Shown piece by piece: positions 53,736 to 64,000 of a DNA stretch of 64,000 nucleotides. Position 1 is the stretch's first letter. Each line of letters starts with the position of its first letter. Source of the DNA: Prionace glauca (Eukaryota; Chordata; Chondrichthyes; Carcharhiniformes; Carcharhinidae); assembly GCA_037974335.1 (NCBI GenBank), contig CM075760.1:8801432-8865431 (forward strand), given 5' to 3'. The translations under genes were made by a program, and so were the position numbers. The notes under the pieces were generated by a model, which ran no database searches, was not told where the DNA came from, and worked only from the letters and a program-made list of their open reading frames with translations.

Positions 53736-53999
53736 AATTTAACAAGCAGTAGAGAGAATTTGTTATCTGCAATGTTCAACTAGGCTGTATTGCTGCAGGT
53801 TCCGATGGTCAGATTGAGAACCCATGTCACTGAATTCCGGAAGATAACTGTTATTTTCAATCTGATTGTACAACTTATCCCGAACATCAAAATTTAAAAG
53901 CGTTCGTCTCACAAATATCTAAGGGAGCAATGATTTCTGCCCATTCATTAATGCATCATTTTCATCTTTCATCGAATAATCTCAATCAATTGTACTCAG

Positions 54000-54122
54000 T
54001 AATAAAAACAAATTACTGCGGATGAGAAAAGAGGAAATGCTGCAAAATCTCCCAATGTCTAACAGCACCTGTAATGAGTGAAAAGGGAGGACGTTTCGAG
54101 TCCAGATGACACTTTATCAAAG
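54000..54122 (-). repeat. Inverted copy of the GCATCCGCAGTA-type repeat
   Basis: AACAAATTACTGCGGATGAG, AAATGCTGCAAAATCTCCCA, GGACGTTTCGAGTCCAGATG and ACACTTTATCAAAGCTC match the family at 390-945, diverged. Confidence 0.65.
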
Positions 54123-54802
54123 CTCATTGTGCAATTGTACTGTGTATTTGTTTCAATATTTAGTATCAACGCATTTTTTAACACTTATGGCTTCATTATA
54201 AAATGAATATTTCTGAAATTGAACATCACTGAGTTGCAAACATAACTGACCTATAGAACCAATCGAATCACCGGAAAATACAAATCGCAATTTTGAGATT
54301 GTCGTCAGCTTTTAAACAAAGCCATCTGCATTTAAATGGTGGTGAATCAGGAAGTACCTGTTCGTGACGCTTGAGCGTTTTTTATTATGCGTGCCAGATG
54401 TAAATGGTCACTAAAACGTGTAACTTTCATTCAATGCGGCAGCAACAGCAAGTGGGTCAAATGTTTTGAGTGAACATTTGCAGATGCTGCTATGTTATAG
54501 GTTCTCTGGTCTCATGGTGAGCATTCTGAACCCAGCGAACTGAGTTTAAATTTAGGCAGATCCTTGCTCTTCTTTGCCATTGTTGAGCTTTCACTTGCCG
54601 AAAACCTTTTGATTAAATTCCTCACAAAGCAGGAATCACGAGAACAATTTGTCAGCCAGTTGAACTTCCATTACACTGCACAGTGCTGAACCTCTGGTGG
54701 CAGATGCCCGTATTGGCAATTTTTTTTCATCTTTTCGATATTCTTTAACTCCTCTGTTGAAAGAAAGGAACAGTTGGTGCCACACAACAACAACCTTTCC
54801 AC

Positions 54803-55022
54803 TGGCAATGTGTTTGTGTATGTGTGTGTGTGTGTGTTTGTGTGTGCGTGTATGTGTGCGTGTTTGTGTGTGTGTGTTTGTGTTTGTGTGTGTGTTTGTG
54901 TGTGTGTATTTGTGTGTTTGTGTTTGCGTGTGTGTTTGTATTTGTGTGTGTGTGTGTTTGTGTGTGTATTCGTTTGTGTGTGTGTTTGTCTGTGTGTGTG
55001 AGTTTGTGTGTGTTTGTGTGTC
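54803..55022. repeat. GTGTGTTTGTGTG minisatellite
   Basis: Alternating GTGTGTG and TTTGTGTG words run for 220 bp. Open frames in both directions are repeat artefacts. Confidence 0.95.
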
Positions 55023-55024
55023 TT

Positions 55025-57055
55025 TTGGGAGAAAGGAGAGTGTCATAAGACAGAGTGCTGTAGCTTCCATTGTTTGACTCTTGTCAGTCTGGACTCTCAC
55101 CATCCCAACCCTTGTTTAAACTGGTTCAGATGAGACAGTGAATGGCACCCCTCTGTGGACTCCCGACACAATATATGTTGAGTTCGTAACATATTCTGAA
55201 ATGATTAATCCTCATGTTGTGTTATTTCATCTCAAAGAGAATGACACATCGTTATATCTTATTATTAATTAAAACCTCAACACTTTAACTATGCAAACAG
55301 GTAAAATTCAGTCAGAGAAAACTAATCCACATTGAATTAGAAAAAAAAACCCTGAAGTACGGCAAATCCAAAAGGCTGCACCTAGTGTACAATGTGCGGT
55401 TTTGATCTCCACATTTAGTAAATAATATATTTGCAGTAGAGTGAATGATCATTCGATCCATGGGATGAGGACGCTGTCCTCTCATGAGTGGGTGTGTCCA
55501 CTGAATTTATATTAATAGAACCAAAGAAACTAACAGCACTAGTAAGCCATTTGTCACACTGATCCCATTCTGCCATTTAATATCATTGTAGATGATTATC
55601 TACTTCTCACCAACCATTGACGCCATTAAAATCTAATGCATTGTTTATGTATTACTTGGTTTAATACAACAACTTAACCTCCACAGCCTCTTTGACTGCG
55701 ATTTCCGTACTTTAGCTACCTTTTTAGTTTGAAGTGTTTCCTCATTTCAATCCTAAATAACCTGGTCAGTTTTCTGAGACTGACACTTGGTCCGTGATTC
55801 TCCTACCAAGAAAATTATCCTCTCTGAAACTAACTCTATCACCTCTTGCTCCCATTGACTTAAATTGCCTCATGTTCAAAAGTGACCAGCGAATGAGGTA
55901 ATAAAGACCTTGTCTTCACCGATATATTTTGGTTAAACTTTCCAGATCTCCTTCTGCTCAGATGCTCTATAATTTTTCCACCACTATGTCTTTCGACAAT
56001 GATGCCTTGAACTGTTCTCGCAGACTGTAGTTTCTTGACATACATTTGAAAGATACTTCACGAAAAAGGAACAATAAACCTATTTTAATTTTTCTACTTG
56101 CCTGGAGCCTCTGGAGAATATATTGCTTCTCATAGATTCATGACCTAGACGCAACTTGTTTCCAAGAAGTTCCTTGGATTGTATCTGGTCGGAGGATTGA
56201 TTCAATTGAGTTGGTATAATCATTTCACAAATGTGAAGTTGGTAACACAATGAAGAATTTCGACTGAAGCTCGCTGGAATCGCAATTCCAGATCAAAAGG
56301 TTATAACTTTTCCTAACTTGTTAGAACATGAAACGAAAATATTCATAATGCACAATTACATCTTGTCTCATAACAATTCTCCTGGCTTCAATGAATCAGG
56401 TTTTATACTTGGACGAATAATTTATTTATTTGCTGAAACCACCATATATTTATCGTAGCATTCTCTTCTCTTGTTATAATTCACTGGATTATGTTCATTA
56501 TTATCAATAAGCATCGTGATTATTTAATCACTTCTTTCAATATCTTTCAGGTTCTTACTTCACTGCATCATCTATCCGTTCCGTCAGAAAACGTGGTGCT
56601 AAGCCTTCAACTTCACTTGTTTCTAGCAATGCGGAAAACATATGAAGTGCAGGTACGTTTTAAGGAAAAAAACGTTAATCAATAATGCGAGACAATTACA
56701 CAATTAACTGGACATTGTCAACCATTCATTAATTTATTTCACAAATATCATGAACGCTTACATTGAAATCATACAATACTTCAGAAGTTGTGTGTGCATT
56801 CATAACAATGGAAATCCGACTAATGTCTCTTCAAAGAGGGCTGCTATAACAATTGGGTGGGTGCAAAATAGTGAATTGGTTTCAGAACGTTCAAAGTAGA
56901 GACACAGCTAGTTTTGTTGGAATGCATGAAACAATGCCTCTCCGTATACTAATGACGTGAACCACATTATGCATCGAGCTGATTATTTGTACCAAAAACT
57001 TTTCAGTCAATGATCAATACAATAAGAAAAAAATCTGTCTCTCCCCGCCCACCCC
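55025..57055. other. No recognised feature
   Basis: AT-rich sequence. A decayed, minus-oriented LINE-like pattern (ATCCTAAATAACCTGGTCAG, TCAAAAGTGACCAGC) may lie at 55,560-56,060, but it is too weak to call. Confidence 0.4.
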
Positions 57056-57057
57056 AG

Positions 57058-57365
57058 ATTTCGGGTGGCACGGTGGTCAGCACTGCTGCCTTTCAGCGCT
57101 AGGGACCCGTGTTCAATTCGGGCCTGGGGCAGCTGCTGGTGAGAAATTTGCATATCCTTCCCATGTCTGCATGAGTTTCCTCTGGTTTTCTCTCCCAGTC
57201 CAAAGATATGTAGATTGAGTTGATTTGTCATGCTGAATTGTTCCATCGCGTCAGGGGGACTGACAGGGTAAATCCCTGTTGTTACGTTGATAGGTCCTTG
57301 TTGGGATTTTTGCTGGTGCAGACATGATGGGCCCAGTGGTCTCCATTTAAACTGCAGGGATTCCA
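57058..57365 (+). mobile_element. tRNA-derived SINE, near full length
   Basis: GGGTGGCACGGTGGTCAGCA (A box), GTGTTCAATTCGGG (B box), CATGTCTGCATGAGTTTCCT, GTCCAAAGATATGTAGATTG, GGTGCAGACATGATGGGCCC and a tail near 57,350. It is diverged relative to 9,424-9,772. Confidence 0.8.
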
Positions 57366-57369
57366 AGTT

Positions 57370-58790
57370 TATTAGTGATTCTCTGTTCAATGGCATTAAT
57401 ATAGTTGTATCATATATCTGATGCTAAACAGCATCAGCTGCAGACGATCAGGGGAAACAGACACGTGGGGCTAAAACTGCTGGTAATTCATTCAAGACTG
57501 ACTTGAATGTGTGTCCTTAATTCTTTTTTCAGCGACTGTGTATCAAAATCCTGAAACTTATTTCCAAGCACCATTGTTAGTGTGCCTACACCATATTGGT
57601 TACAATTTCCAAGAGGTTGACTTTCTACTAGTTGCTGGGTACTATTCATGATTGGCAGAAACAAATCATAATGGAATTATTAAATTTTGTCTTTGCTATA
57701 TAATAAAGAAAAAAAATTTCAAGGAGTGTTATACTGGAAGGCAAGATTATGGAGGCTTTGTACATGTATTTGGGTGTGACTAATTTAATTAACCTAAATA
57801 CATTTCGGATAAAATGTATAAATTATCAAAATAACGAGGTGCAAGAAACATATGTTTGAAGTGTAGATGATCAAGCTAAGATAACAGAAGAATGCAGAGT
57901 TGGAGCATTACCTTAGCATCAATGACTTAAATGGTGTCAGGTTGTTCACAACTACAAATATACACTGTATGCTGGATTCACCCATCACTGAGATGCTGGA
58001 AATGTTTTTGAGGCTATGCTGCCAATTAGACTTTAATTTCCATGGCCACTTATAACTGAAAGGGACATGATTGCAGAGATTATAGTGTTGATCTGTCGAG
58101 TAAATTTGCATAGTTCTGTGATTGGCACAGGTAATTTACAATCATAATGTGGTTGTGGTCGTCCCTGTTAGAGCAAGTGGACCTGTCAGTGTTGGCTTCA
58201 TTGGTACAGTAAGTTTGCTTGACAGTAAATTGGAAGATTTAGGTGATTGGCACAAGGAGAATATCTGTCTGCACATTGGAATGGTTGTTCACCTGGGCAA
58301 GAGGCTCAGTTGTTAGTAAACCAAATGGTTTTCTCTTTAGTCCAGCAAGGCGACTCGGTAAAACTTGGAATGCTTGTTTGCCCATATACAGGATGAACAA
58401 TTGTTAGTAGGTTGTGATATATTTCTCAGTGACGTCTGAATTCCAAACGCTGTAAAATTAGTCTAATAGTCATTGAAGCGCAGGAATATCATTCGTCATT
58501 AAGGTGGGATTTTTGGATCCCTGACACCGACAGGATTACCTGTCAACAAATTGTGATGTATATGTGTCTACCAGTGCAAAGTTATCTGTCAATAAATTGG
58601 GATGTTTTTGACTTTGGTCTAAGAATGTGTGTTTGTGTGTCTGCACAGGTATAAACTTGCCATAACACAGATAAAAAAAAACAGACATCGTGCAATCTTT
58701 ATTCCCCAAGTATTATGCAACTTAGTGTTGTCTATGTAATCCAGAAATTATTTATTATATTTTGTTTTCATTATGAAAACAAGTTACCGA
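57370..58790. other. No recognised feature
   Basis: The open frame at 58,122-58,316 has no recognised motif. There are loosely repeated words (GATTGGCACA at 58,121 and 58,245; CAGTAAATTGG/CAATAAATTGG), without a clear unit. Confidence 0.4.
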
Positions 58791-59679
58791 TTATAATTCA
58801 GCGAATTGTCAACATACTTTTCAACTGTTCTCTAAATTTTCTCTGCGTAATTGCATAAATAAAGGTGTTTGTGCAACAGCTCAACATTTGAAGCATGTTT
58901 CCACTTTCTTTAAAAATAAACTTAGGGTCACTAAATCCATTTATTTTCTAGCTCTTCATAAATCGGTGATAAAAGAACTCCACAACATACGTCATCCACA
59001 ATAGAATGAAACTACCCGAGCTAGCAAATGGTAAAATGATGGATTTCCTCCTGCTCTCCATCTCTTTGTCATTCTTATTCTCTCCACTGCTCTGGGTATG
59101 GAGTCTTTTCCGTGATCTGCTTGCAGCGAGAATATGTCTGACAGTGAGCAAATTGAACAGAAGAATCAGACAGAATGGGAGACAGGGTGTTATAATGCGG
59201 TCAAACCAATCAAATGCTGTCCATAACCATGAAGTATAGCGTATAATCTTCTGTTTGCAATACCAGGGGATATTGCCAATTACATAAATAGGTTCATGCA
59301 TAAAATACCAGGGGATGTTGATTAGTTTGCACCCAAAGTGCAAACTGATCCAATAACCACCGCTGCTGTTTTCTGGGTGCAATACTTTGTTTTAAGTTTC
59401 TGGCAACATATTGCTACAAATCGATCAAAAGTGAAAGCGACTGTTAACCATATAGAACTGTCCCTTGCTGAATATATTAGAACAATGCTGAGACTGCAGA
59501 CAGGAGTAATAGATAAGAAACTGCCTGGGAAATAAATTGCAGGAATACGGTTCATTATCACGGCAGTGATGATGACCAGGAGATCAGTCACTGCCATGAA
59601 GACTAGGTATCGTGCGATACATCTGGAGAGACCACACTGTCCTCGGGAGATGACCACAATCGCCACCAAATTAACTGCA

Positions 59680-60350
59680 AAAGAGAAAAAACGTCATTCC
59701 TTGGCAACAGTTAGTAGCCATATATTATGAAGAGAAATTGGAAGATGTCACTGGATAACGACAATTAAAATGAAATGAACATAAAATGCGGAATCTGAAA
59801 CAGTACAGAAAACTGTGGAAAAATAAACGCAATAGGTTTGATAGCCTCTGAAGGGTTAGAATGTGGATTTAATATTTCCAGTCCACTTGACTCTTTCTCA
59901 GAATTAAAGAGAGGGTGAATGTGTTGGATATTAAACTGTAGATGAAAGCAATTACAACACATTGTAGGAACATTGATAACAAAAGACAGATAGCCTGTGG
60001 CAGAGGGCTGGGGAACTTAAGGAGTTTTGTACTGAGACAACGAAAATATAGAAAATTGAACAAAAATAGAGGTTAAAGATACAGGAGAAAAGTGACAATT
60101 TAAATTTGTTATGTCAATGTCGAGTCCTAAGGCATGTAATAAGCATAAATGGATGATGTGGTGCTGTTGTTTAGCTCGCACTACTCTTCACTAAATCATT
60201 GCATCAGGCTAGATATGTGAGCGTGAGAAAAAAAGCTAGTGAGATAAAATGTTTTGCAAATTAAGTTGCCATGGAAAATGTTTTGGGAGTTAGGCATCAT
60301 GGAGAACTGGATCAAGGAGTTACAGAGATATCCGTTCTTTGGAACTAGAA
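59680..60350. other. Receptor intron, no recognised feature
   Basis: A decayed inverted GCATCCGCAGTA-type repeat may occupy 59,795-59,900 (CGGAATCTGAAACAGTACAG). Otherwise nothing. Confidence 0.4.
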
Positions 60351-60354
60351 TAGG

Positions 60355-60712
60355 AGAACATAGAACATTACAGCACTGTACAGGCTCTTCGGCCCTCAAT
60401 GTTGTGCCGAGCAATGTCCAATCCCGAGACCAAGCTATCCCACTCCCTATAATTCTGGTGTGCTCTATGTACCTATCCAATAACCGCTTGACAGTTCCGA
60501 ACGTGTCCGACTCCACTATCACTGCAGGCAGTCTATTCCACATCCCAACCACTCTCTGAGTGAAGAATCTTCCTCAGACATCCCTTCTATATCTCCCACC
60601 ATAAACCTTATAGTTATACCCTCTAGTAACAGTTACTTCCACCCGAGGAAATAGTTTCTGCACGTCGACTCTATCAATCCTTCTCATCATCTTACAAACC
60701 TCTATTAATTCA
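60355..60712 (-). mobile_element. CR1-like LINE 3' end, minus strand
   Basis: The plus strand AGAACATAGAACATTACAGC, CTCTTCGGCCCTCAATGTTG, CATCCCAACCACTCTCTGAG and CTTCTCATCATCTTACAAAC is the complement of a LINE RT C-terminus (MMRRID..., FFTQRVVGMWNRLPAVIVES) and tail. The family differs from the TTCTTATG one. Confidence 0.8.
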
Positions 60713-60714
60713 GA

Positions 60715-61325
60715 GAGGGGCAAAAGGAATGTCTATGATTGGGAAAAGGGAAGATGAGGTGCTGTTCTTCCAGCTTGCACTGAGCTTCACTGGATCATAC
60801 GCGCCCAGCCGATAACAGTTAAAGGCCAGAAGACAAGAGGACAACGACACCACCGTTGTTAGCAGTTGTGACCACAAGGGCAAATTTGAATCGAAGAGGA
60901 CGAGTGCGGGGAGTCAAGAAGGCGATATTAGTGTGAGTGATGGGGGCAGGAAAATTGGACCAGCCAGTGCCGCGCCGACAGTTTTCAATGAAAGGATATA
61001 CAGCAGGTCGGAGGCCAGAGGGTGGGACACAAGTTGTGCGAGGAAAAATGACATTACTTGAAAAAAATCCGTCAAACCCGCTCTTGCAAAATAAATAGAG
61101 GATGGAAATGGGGATAAACAAAGAAATTTAAACTTTGTGTCGAGTCCGAAATGAATTGAGGTGAGGAGGGAAGAGAATTAACTGAGTAATCTTCTAAGTG
61201 TTTTGTACTTTACACCCATTCAAGGGCATATACACAATGTATTTTAAATGCAAACGGCTTTTCTGGATCCATGACCCACCAGCTAGAATGTTAGCAAATC
61301 CTGCAGTCAGAATCAACATGAAATG
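60715..61325. other. Receptor intron, no certain feature
   Basis: Purine-rich sequence that may be a decayed repeat on the minus strand (GGAAGATGAGGTGCTGTTCT, CCAGCTTGCACTGAGCTTCA, TGGATCATACG). Such words occur in an element paired with the GCATCCGCAGTA type. Not resolved. Confidence 0.35.
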
Positions 61326-61329
61326 CTTC

Positions 61330-61425
61330 CCTCCCCCCCCACTCCCTCCTCGCCCCCCCCCCACCCACCCTCCACCCTCCCACCCCGCCCCCCCCCAACC
61401 CCCGCCACCACACACACACGCTAAA
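61330..61425. repeat. C-rich low-complexity tract
   Basis: Several C runs of 7-10 bases with CACCC interruptions, ending in CACACACAC. Confidence 0.95.
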
Positions 61426-61767
61426 GTCTGTCGATTACCTTGAACCAATGAAAGCTGTTTTATTCGCTTCTCTGATAACTATTAGTTTCAGTTCTTCAAT
61501 TAAAACCTCATTACTATGTACAGTTTAATTACATCTCGCAAAATCAACCTGGATTCAATTTCATGTTTTAATTTTACATAAAATCGATGACAATTCCTGT
61601 GAATAGTTATTCATTCGGTCAAAATTCCAGAACGTTTTTATTTTAACTTTGTTTATATTATCAGTGGTCTGATTGCCCATCCCTCTCTACCAGAATTAAT
61701 CCCTTGAATATTTTTGCAACAGTGATTTTGATGACTATGTAGGTTGTTATAGTGGATAACGGAGGTG

Positions 61768-63299
61768 ATAGTGGATGCCTTGGTGGTTATTTTCCAGACG
61801 TCGCTGGATTCCGGGGAAGTGCCGGAAGATTGGAAAACGGCTAATGTTACGCCGTTGTTTAAGAAGGGTGCCAGGCAAAAGGCGGGGAATTATAGGCCGG
61901 TTAGTTTAACGTCTGTGGTAGGTAAAATGTTAGAAACCGTCATTAAGGAGGAAATAGCGAGGCATCTTGAGGGGAATTGCTTGATAGGGCGGACGCAACA
62001 CGGTTTCATTAAAGGGAAGTCGTGTCTGACAAATTTACTGGAGTTCTATGAGGATGTGTCTAGGGCAGTGGATGGAGGAGAGCCGGTGGATGTGGTCTTT
62101 CTGGATTTTCAGAAGGCGTTTGACAAGGTACCTCACAAGAGGTTATTGCAGAAGGTCAGGGGACATGGAGTTGGGGGTAGGATGTTAGCGTGGATAGAGG
62201 ATTGGTTGTCAAATAGGAGGCAGAGAGTGGGGGTCAATGGATGCTATTCGGATTGGCGGTTGGTGACTAGTGGGGTGCCCCAGGGGTCGGTGCTGGGGCC
62301 TCAGCTATTTACCATTTATATAGATGATCTGGAGGAGGGAACCGAGTGCAGGGTGTCGAAATTTGCTGATGACACCAAGATTGGGGGAAAGGCAAATTGT
62401 GCGGAGGGTGTGGAGAGTCTGCAGAAGGATCTAGATAGGCTGGGCGAATGGGCCAGGAAATGGCAAATGGAATTTAATGTTGGCAAGTGTGAGGTGGTCC
62501 ACTTTGGTAGGAGGAATGGTAGGAAGGACTATTACTTACGGGGCGAAAAACTGCAGCAGGCGACGGTGCAGAGGGACCTCGGGGTCCTTGTGCATGAGTC
62601 GCAAAAACCCAGCTTGCAGGTGCAGCAGGTGGTCAGGAAGGCGAATGGGATGCTGGCCTTCATAGCGAAGGGGATTTGAATATAAAAGTATTGCTGCAGC
62701 TGTATAGGGCATTGGTGAGGCCGCAGCTGGAGTACTGTGTGCAGTTTTGGGCGCCGCACCTGCGCAAGGATGTTTTGGCCCTGGAGGGAGTGCAGAGGAG
62801 GTTTACTCGGCTGATACCGGAGTTGAGGGGATTGAGCTATGAGGAGAGGCTGAACAAACTAGGCTTGTACTCGTTAGAGTTTAGAAGAATGAGGGGAGAT
62901 CTCATTGAGACGTATAAGATGATGAATGGGATGGATAGGATAGAGGTGGAGAGACTGTTCCCGCTCAAAAAAGACAGTAGGACTAGGGGGCACAGCCTCA
63001 AGATAAAGGGGGGGGGGCGGTTTAGAACAGAGTTGAGGAGGAACTTCTTCACTCAAAGGGTGGTGAATCTCTGGAATTCTCTGCCCGTTGAAGTGGTGGA
63101 GGCTGCCTCGCTAAATATTTTTAAGAAACGGGTTGATGGGTTTTTGATAAGAGAAGGGATTAAGGGTTATGGGGAGAGGGCGGGAAGGTGGAGCTGAGTC
63201 ACGACAGATCAGCCATGATCTTATTGAATGGCGGGGCAGGCTCGAAGGGCCAGATGGCCTACTCCTGCTCCTATTTCTTATGTTCTTATGTTCTTATCT
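61768..63299 (+). mobile_element. CR1-like LINE, copy 3, 5'-truncated, in the receptor pseudogene intron
   Basis: RT frame: SGEVPEDWKTANVTPLFKKG, NYRPVSLTSVVGKMLETVI, QHGFIKGKSCLTN, VFLDFQKAFDKVPH, TSGVPQGSVLGPQLF, KFADDTKIGG to FIAKGI, where an extra T and an 11-12 bp loss (near 62,675-62,692) break the frame. The frame resumes at VLLQLYRALVRPQLEY and reaches GYGERAGRWS at 63,197. A G-run length change gives an extra Gly (KIKGGGRF). The TTCTTATG 3' end closes it. It is the longest of the three copies. Confidence 0.93.
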
Positions 63300-63639
63300 T
63301 CCACAATTTAAAAACCATGTCTAAAGAAAATAGTCATCAGAAAATAATCGTTCAAGCTTTTCTATCCACTGGCTTCTATGCAATCTATGTCTTCCAGCAA
63401 AAGATATGCTTCTCAAGATGAATGCTCAGATCTTAGTATGGCTTCCCAGACGCTTCTGAACACTGTTTCACAGGCTATTGTAGAACTTCAAACATTCTAC
63501 AATAAATGATTACTCTGCATATTGCTTAGTTATCAGTGAAGTAACAAAAACATATTGTCAACACTTTACCTGGAACTGCGATGACTGCAAGTGCAGTGTA
63601 GAAAATAGCATATGCGGGACCTCTTGGTGGGTTATGCAT

Positions 63640-64000
63640 TTTATGTCAGGAGTCGAGACGTCCGTTTGAGAATCTGCTGCGTTCTGTGCAAAATTCAATG
63701 CACCCATTTTTATATGTGTTGCCAGTCCGCCAGAGACACACTTAAATTAACTCATCATTTATGTAAACTGCCCTAATTGAACAATTTCATTTGGTTACAT
63801 CACCACTTTGATATTTACAGTCATTAAACAAATTGATATAATTACATCATCATCAATATTAGTTACATTTATGAACACACTGAGCTCGATAAAAAGGCAA
63901 TAAAATAATCTATTTCAACAATTATTGTCATTATTTTCTCGTTTTAGTGTCCATCCAAAGGAATGAATAAAATATGGTTTTCTGAACGTTATGGCAAAGT
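63640..64000. other. 5' flank of the receptor pseudogene, no recognised feature
   Basis: AT-rich sequence; no further exon recognised. Confidence 0.4.

Larger units (their letters stand above)
58798..63639 (-). pseudogene. GPR139-like GPCR pseudogene, two exons
   Basis: Exon 1 (63,639-63,570) is MHNPPRGPAYAIFYTAL, then AVIAVP and donor CCAG|GTAAAG, with an in-frame stop just upstream of the ATG. Exon 2 (59,674-58,798) follows acceptor CTTTTGCAG and reads VNLVAIVVISRGQCGLSRC, TM2 MAVTDLLVIITAVIM, TM3 ending FDRFVAICCQKLK, IGSVCTLG, TM5 ITPCLPFCLILLFNLLTV, loop SRKRLHTQSSGE, TM6 IILPFASSGSFILLW, and TM7 SCCTNTFIYAITQ. It is broken by one frame change near 59,340 (between SVCTLG and CKLINIPWYF) and by an in-frame TAG at about 58,950 after FYHRFMKS. 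The 3.9-kb intron holds a young LINE and an old one. It is otherwise well preserved, so decay looks recent. Confidence 0.88.

Noticed and set aside
54636-55103. Thr/His-rich minus-strand frame of 155 codons
   Set aside because: It is mostly the complement of the GTGTGTTT repeat; no conserved motif.

Overview
The window is eukaryotic and reads as a shark-like cartilaginous fish (elasmobranch). Three things support this. It carries a self-contained immunoglobulin heavy-chain cluster of the V-D1-D2-J-C type. Its mu constant domains and secretory tail resemble shark IgM. It is crowded with CR1-like LINEs and tRNA-derived SINEs. I assign no species.

The centrepiece is a complete, unrearranged IgM heavy-chain cluster on the minus strand (about 31,907 down to 13,500). 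In transcription order it holds a TATA box, a leader exon, a V exon with a 23-bp-spacer RSS, D1 (12-bp RSS 5', 22-bp RSS 3'), D2 (12-bp RSS on both sides), J (23-bp RSS), an 8.1-kb J-C intron, CH1, CH2, CH3, CH4 with secretory tail and poly(A) signals, and two membrane exons with their own poly(A) signal. Exons keep reading frame across every junction (phase 1 between domains, phase 0 between the membrane exons), so the cluster looks functional. The spacer lengths enforce V-to-D1-to-D2-to-J order under the 12/23 rule. A GGTAAA-type donor inside CH4 allows the secreted-to-membrane splice. The J-C intron holds several repeat arrays: diverged ~600-bp units next to J, a 39-bp array, and purine/pyrimidine-skewed arrays 1-2.2 kb upstream of CH1 that resemble a switch region in position and strand skew.

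Left of the cluster (1-13.4 kb): a T-cell-receptor-like V segment at the window edge (minus strand, RSS heptamer present, no leader found); tRNA-Glu(TTC), tRNA-Asn(GTT) and an intron-containing tRNA-Ile(TAT); a chimeric CR1-like LINE carrying a SINE; and a truncated GPR139-like receptor pseudogene.

Right of the cluster (32-64 kb): LINE and SINE debris, a 130-bp-arm inverted repeat, TG- and CT-rich satellites, an old LTR-retrotransposon remnant, an apparently intact two-exon GPR139-like receptor gene (51,997 down to 48,944), two decayed tRNA copies, and a second GPR139-like receptor pseudogene whose intron has taken up a young LINE. Three nearly identical 5'-truncated copies of one CR1-like family (at 1.5, 45.0 and 61.8 kb, all plus strand) indicate recent LINE activity.

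Many positions of old repeats are approximate because boundaries were judged by eye.
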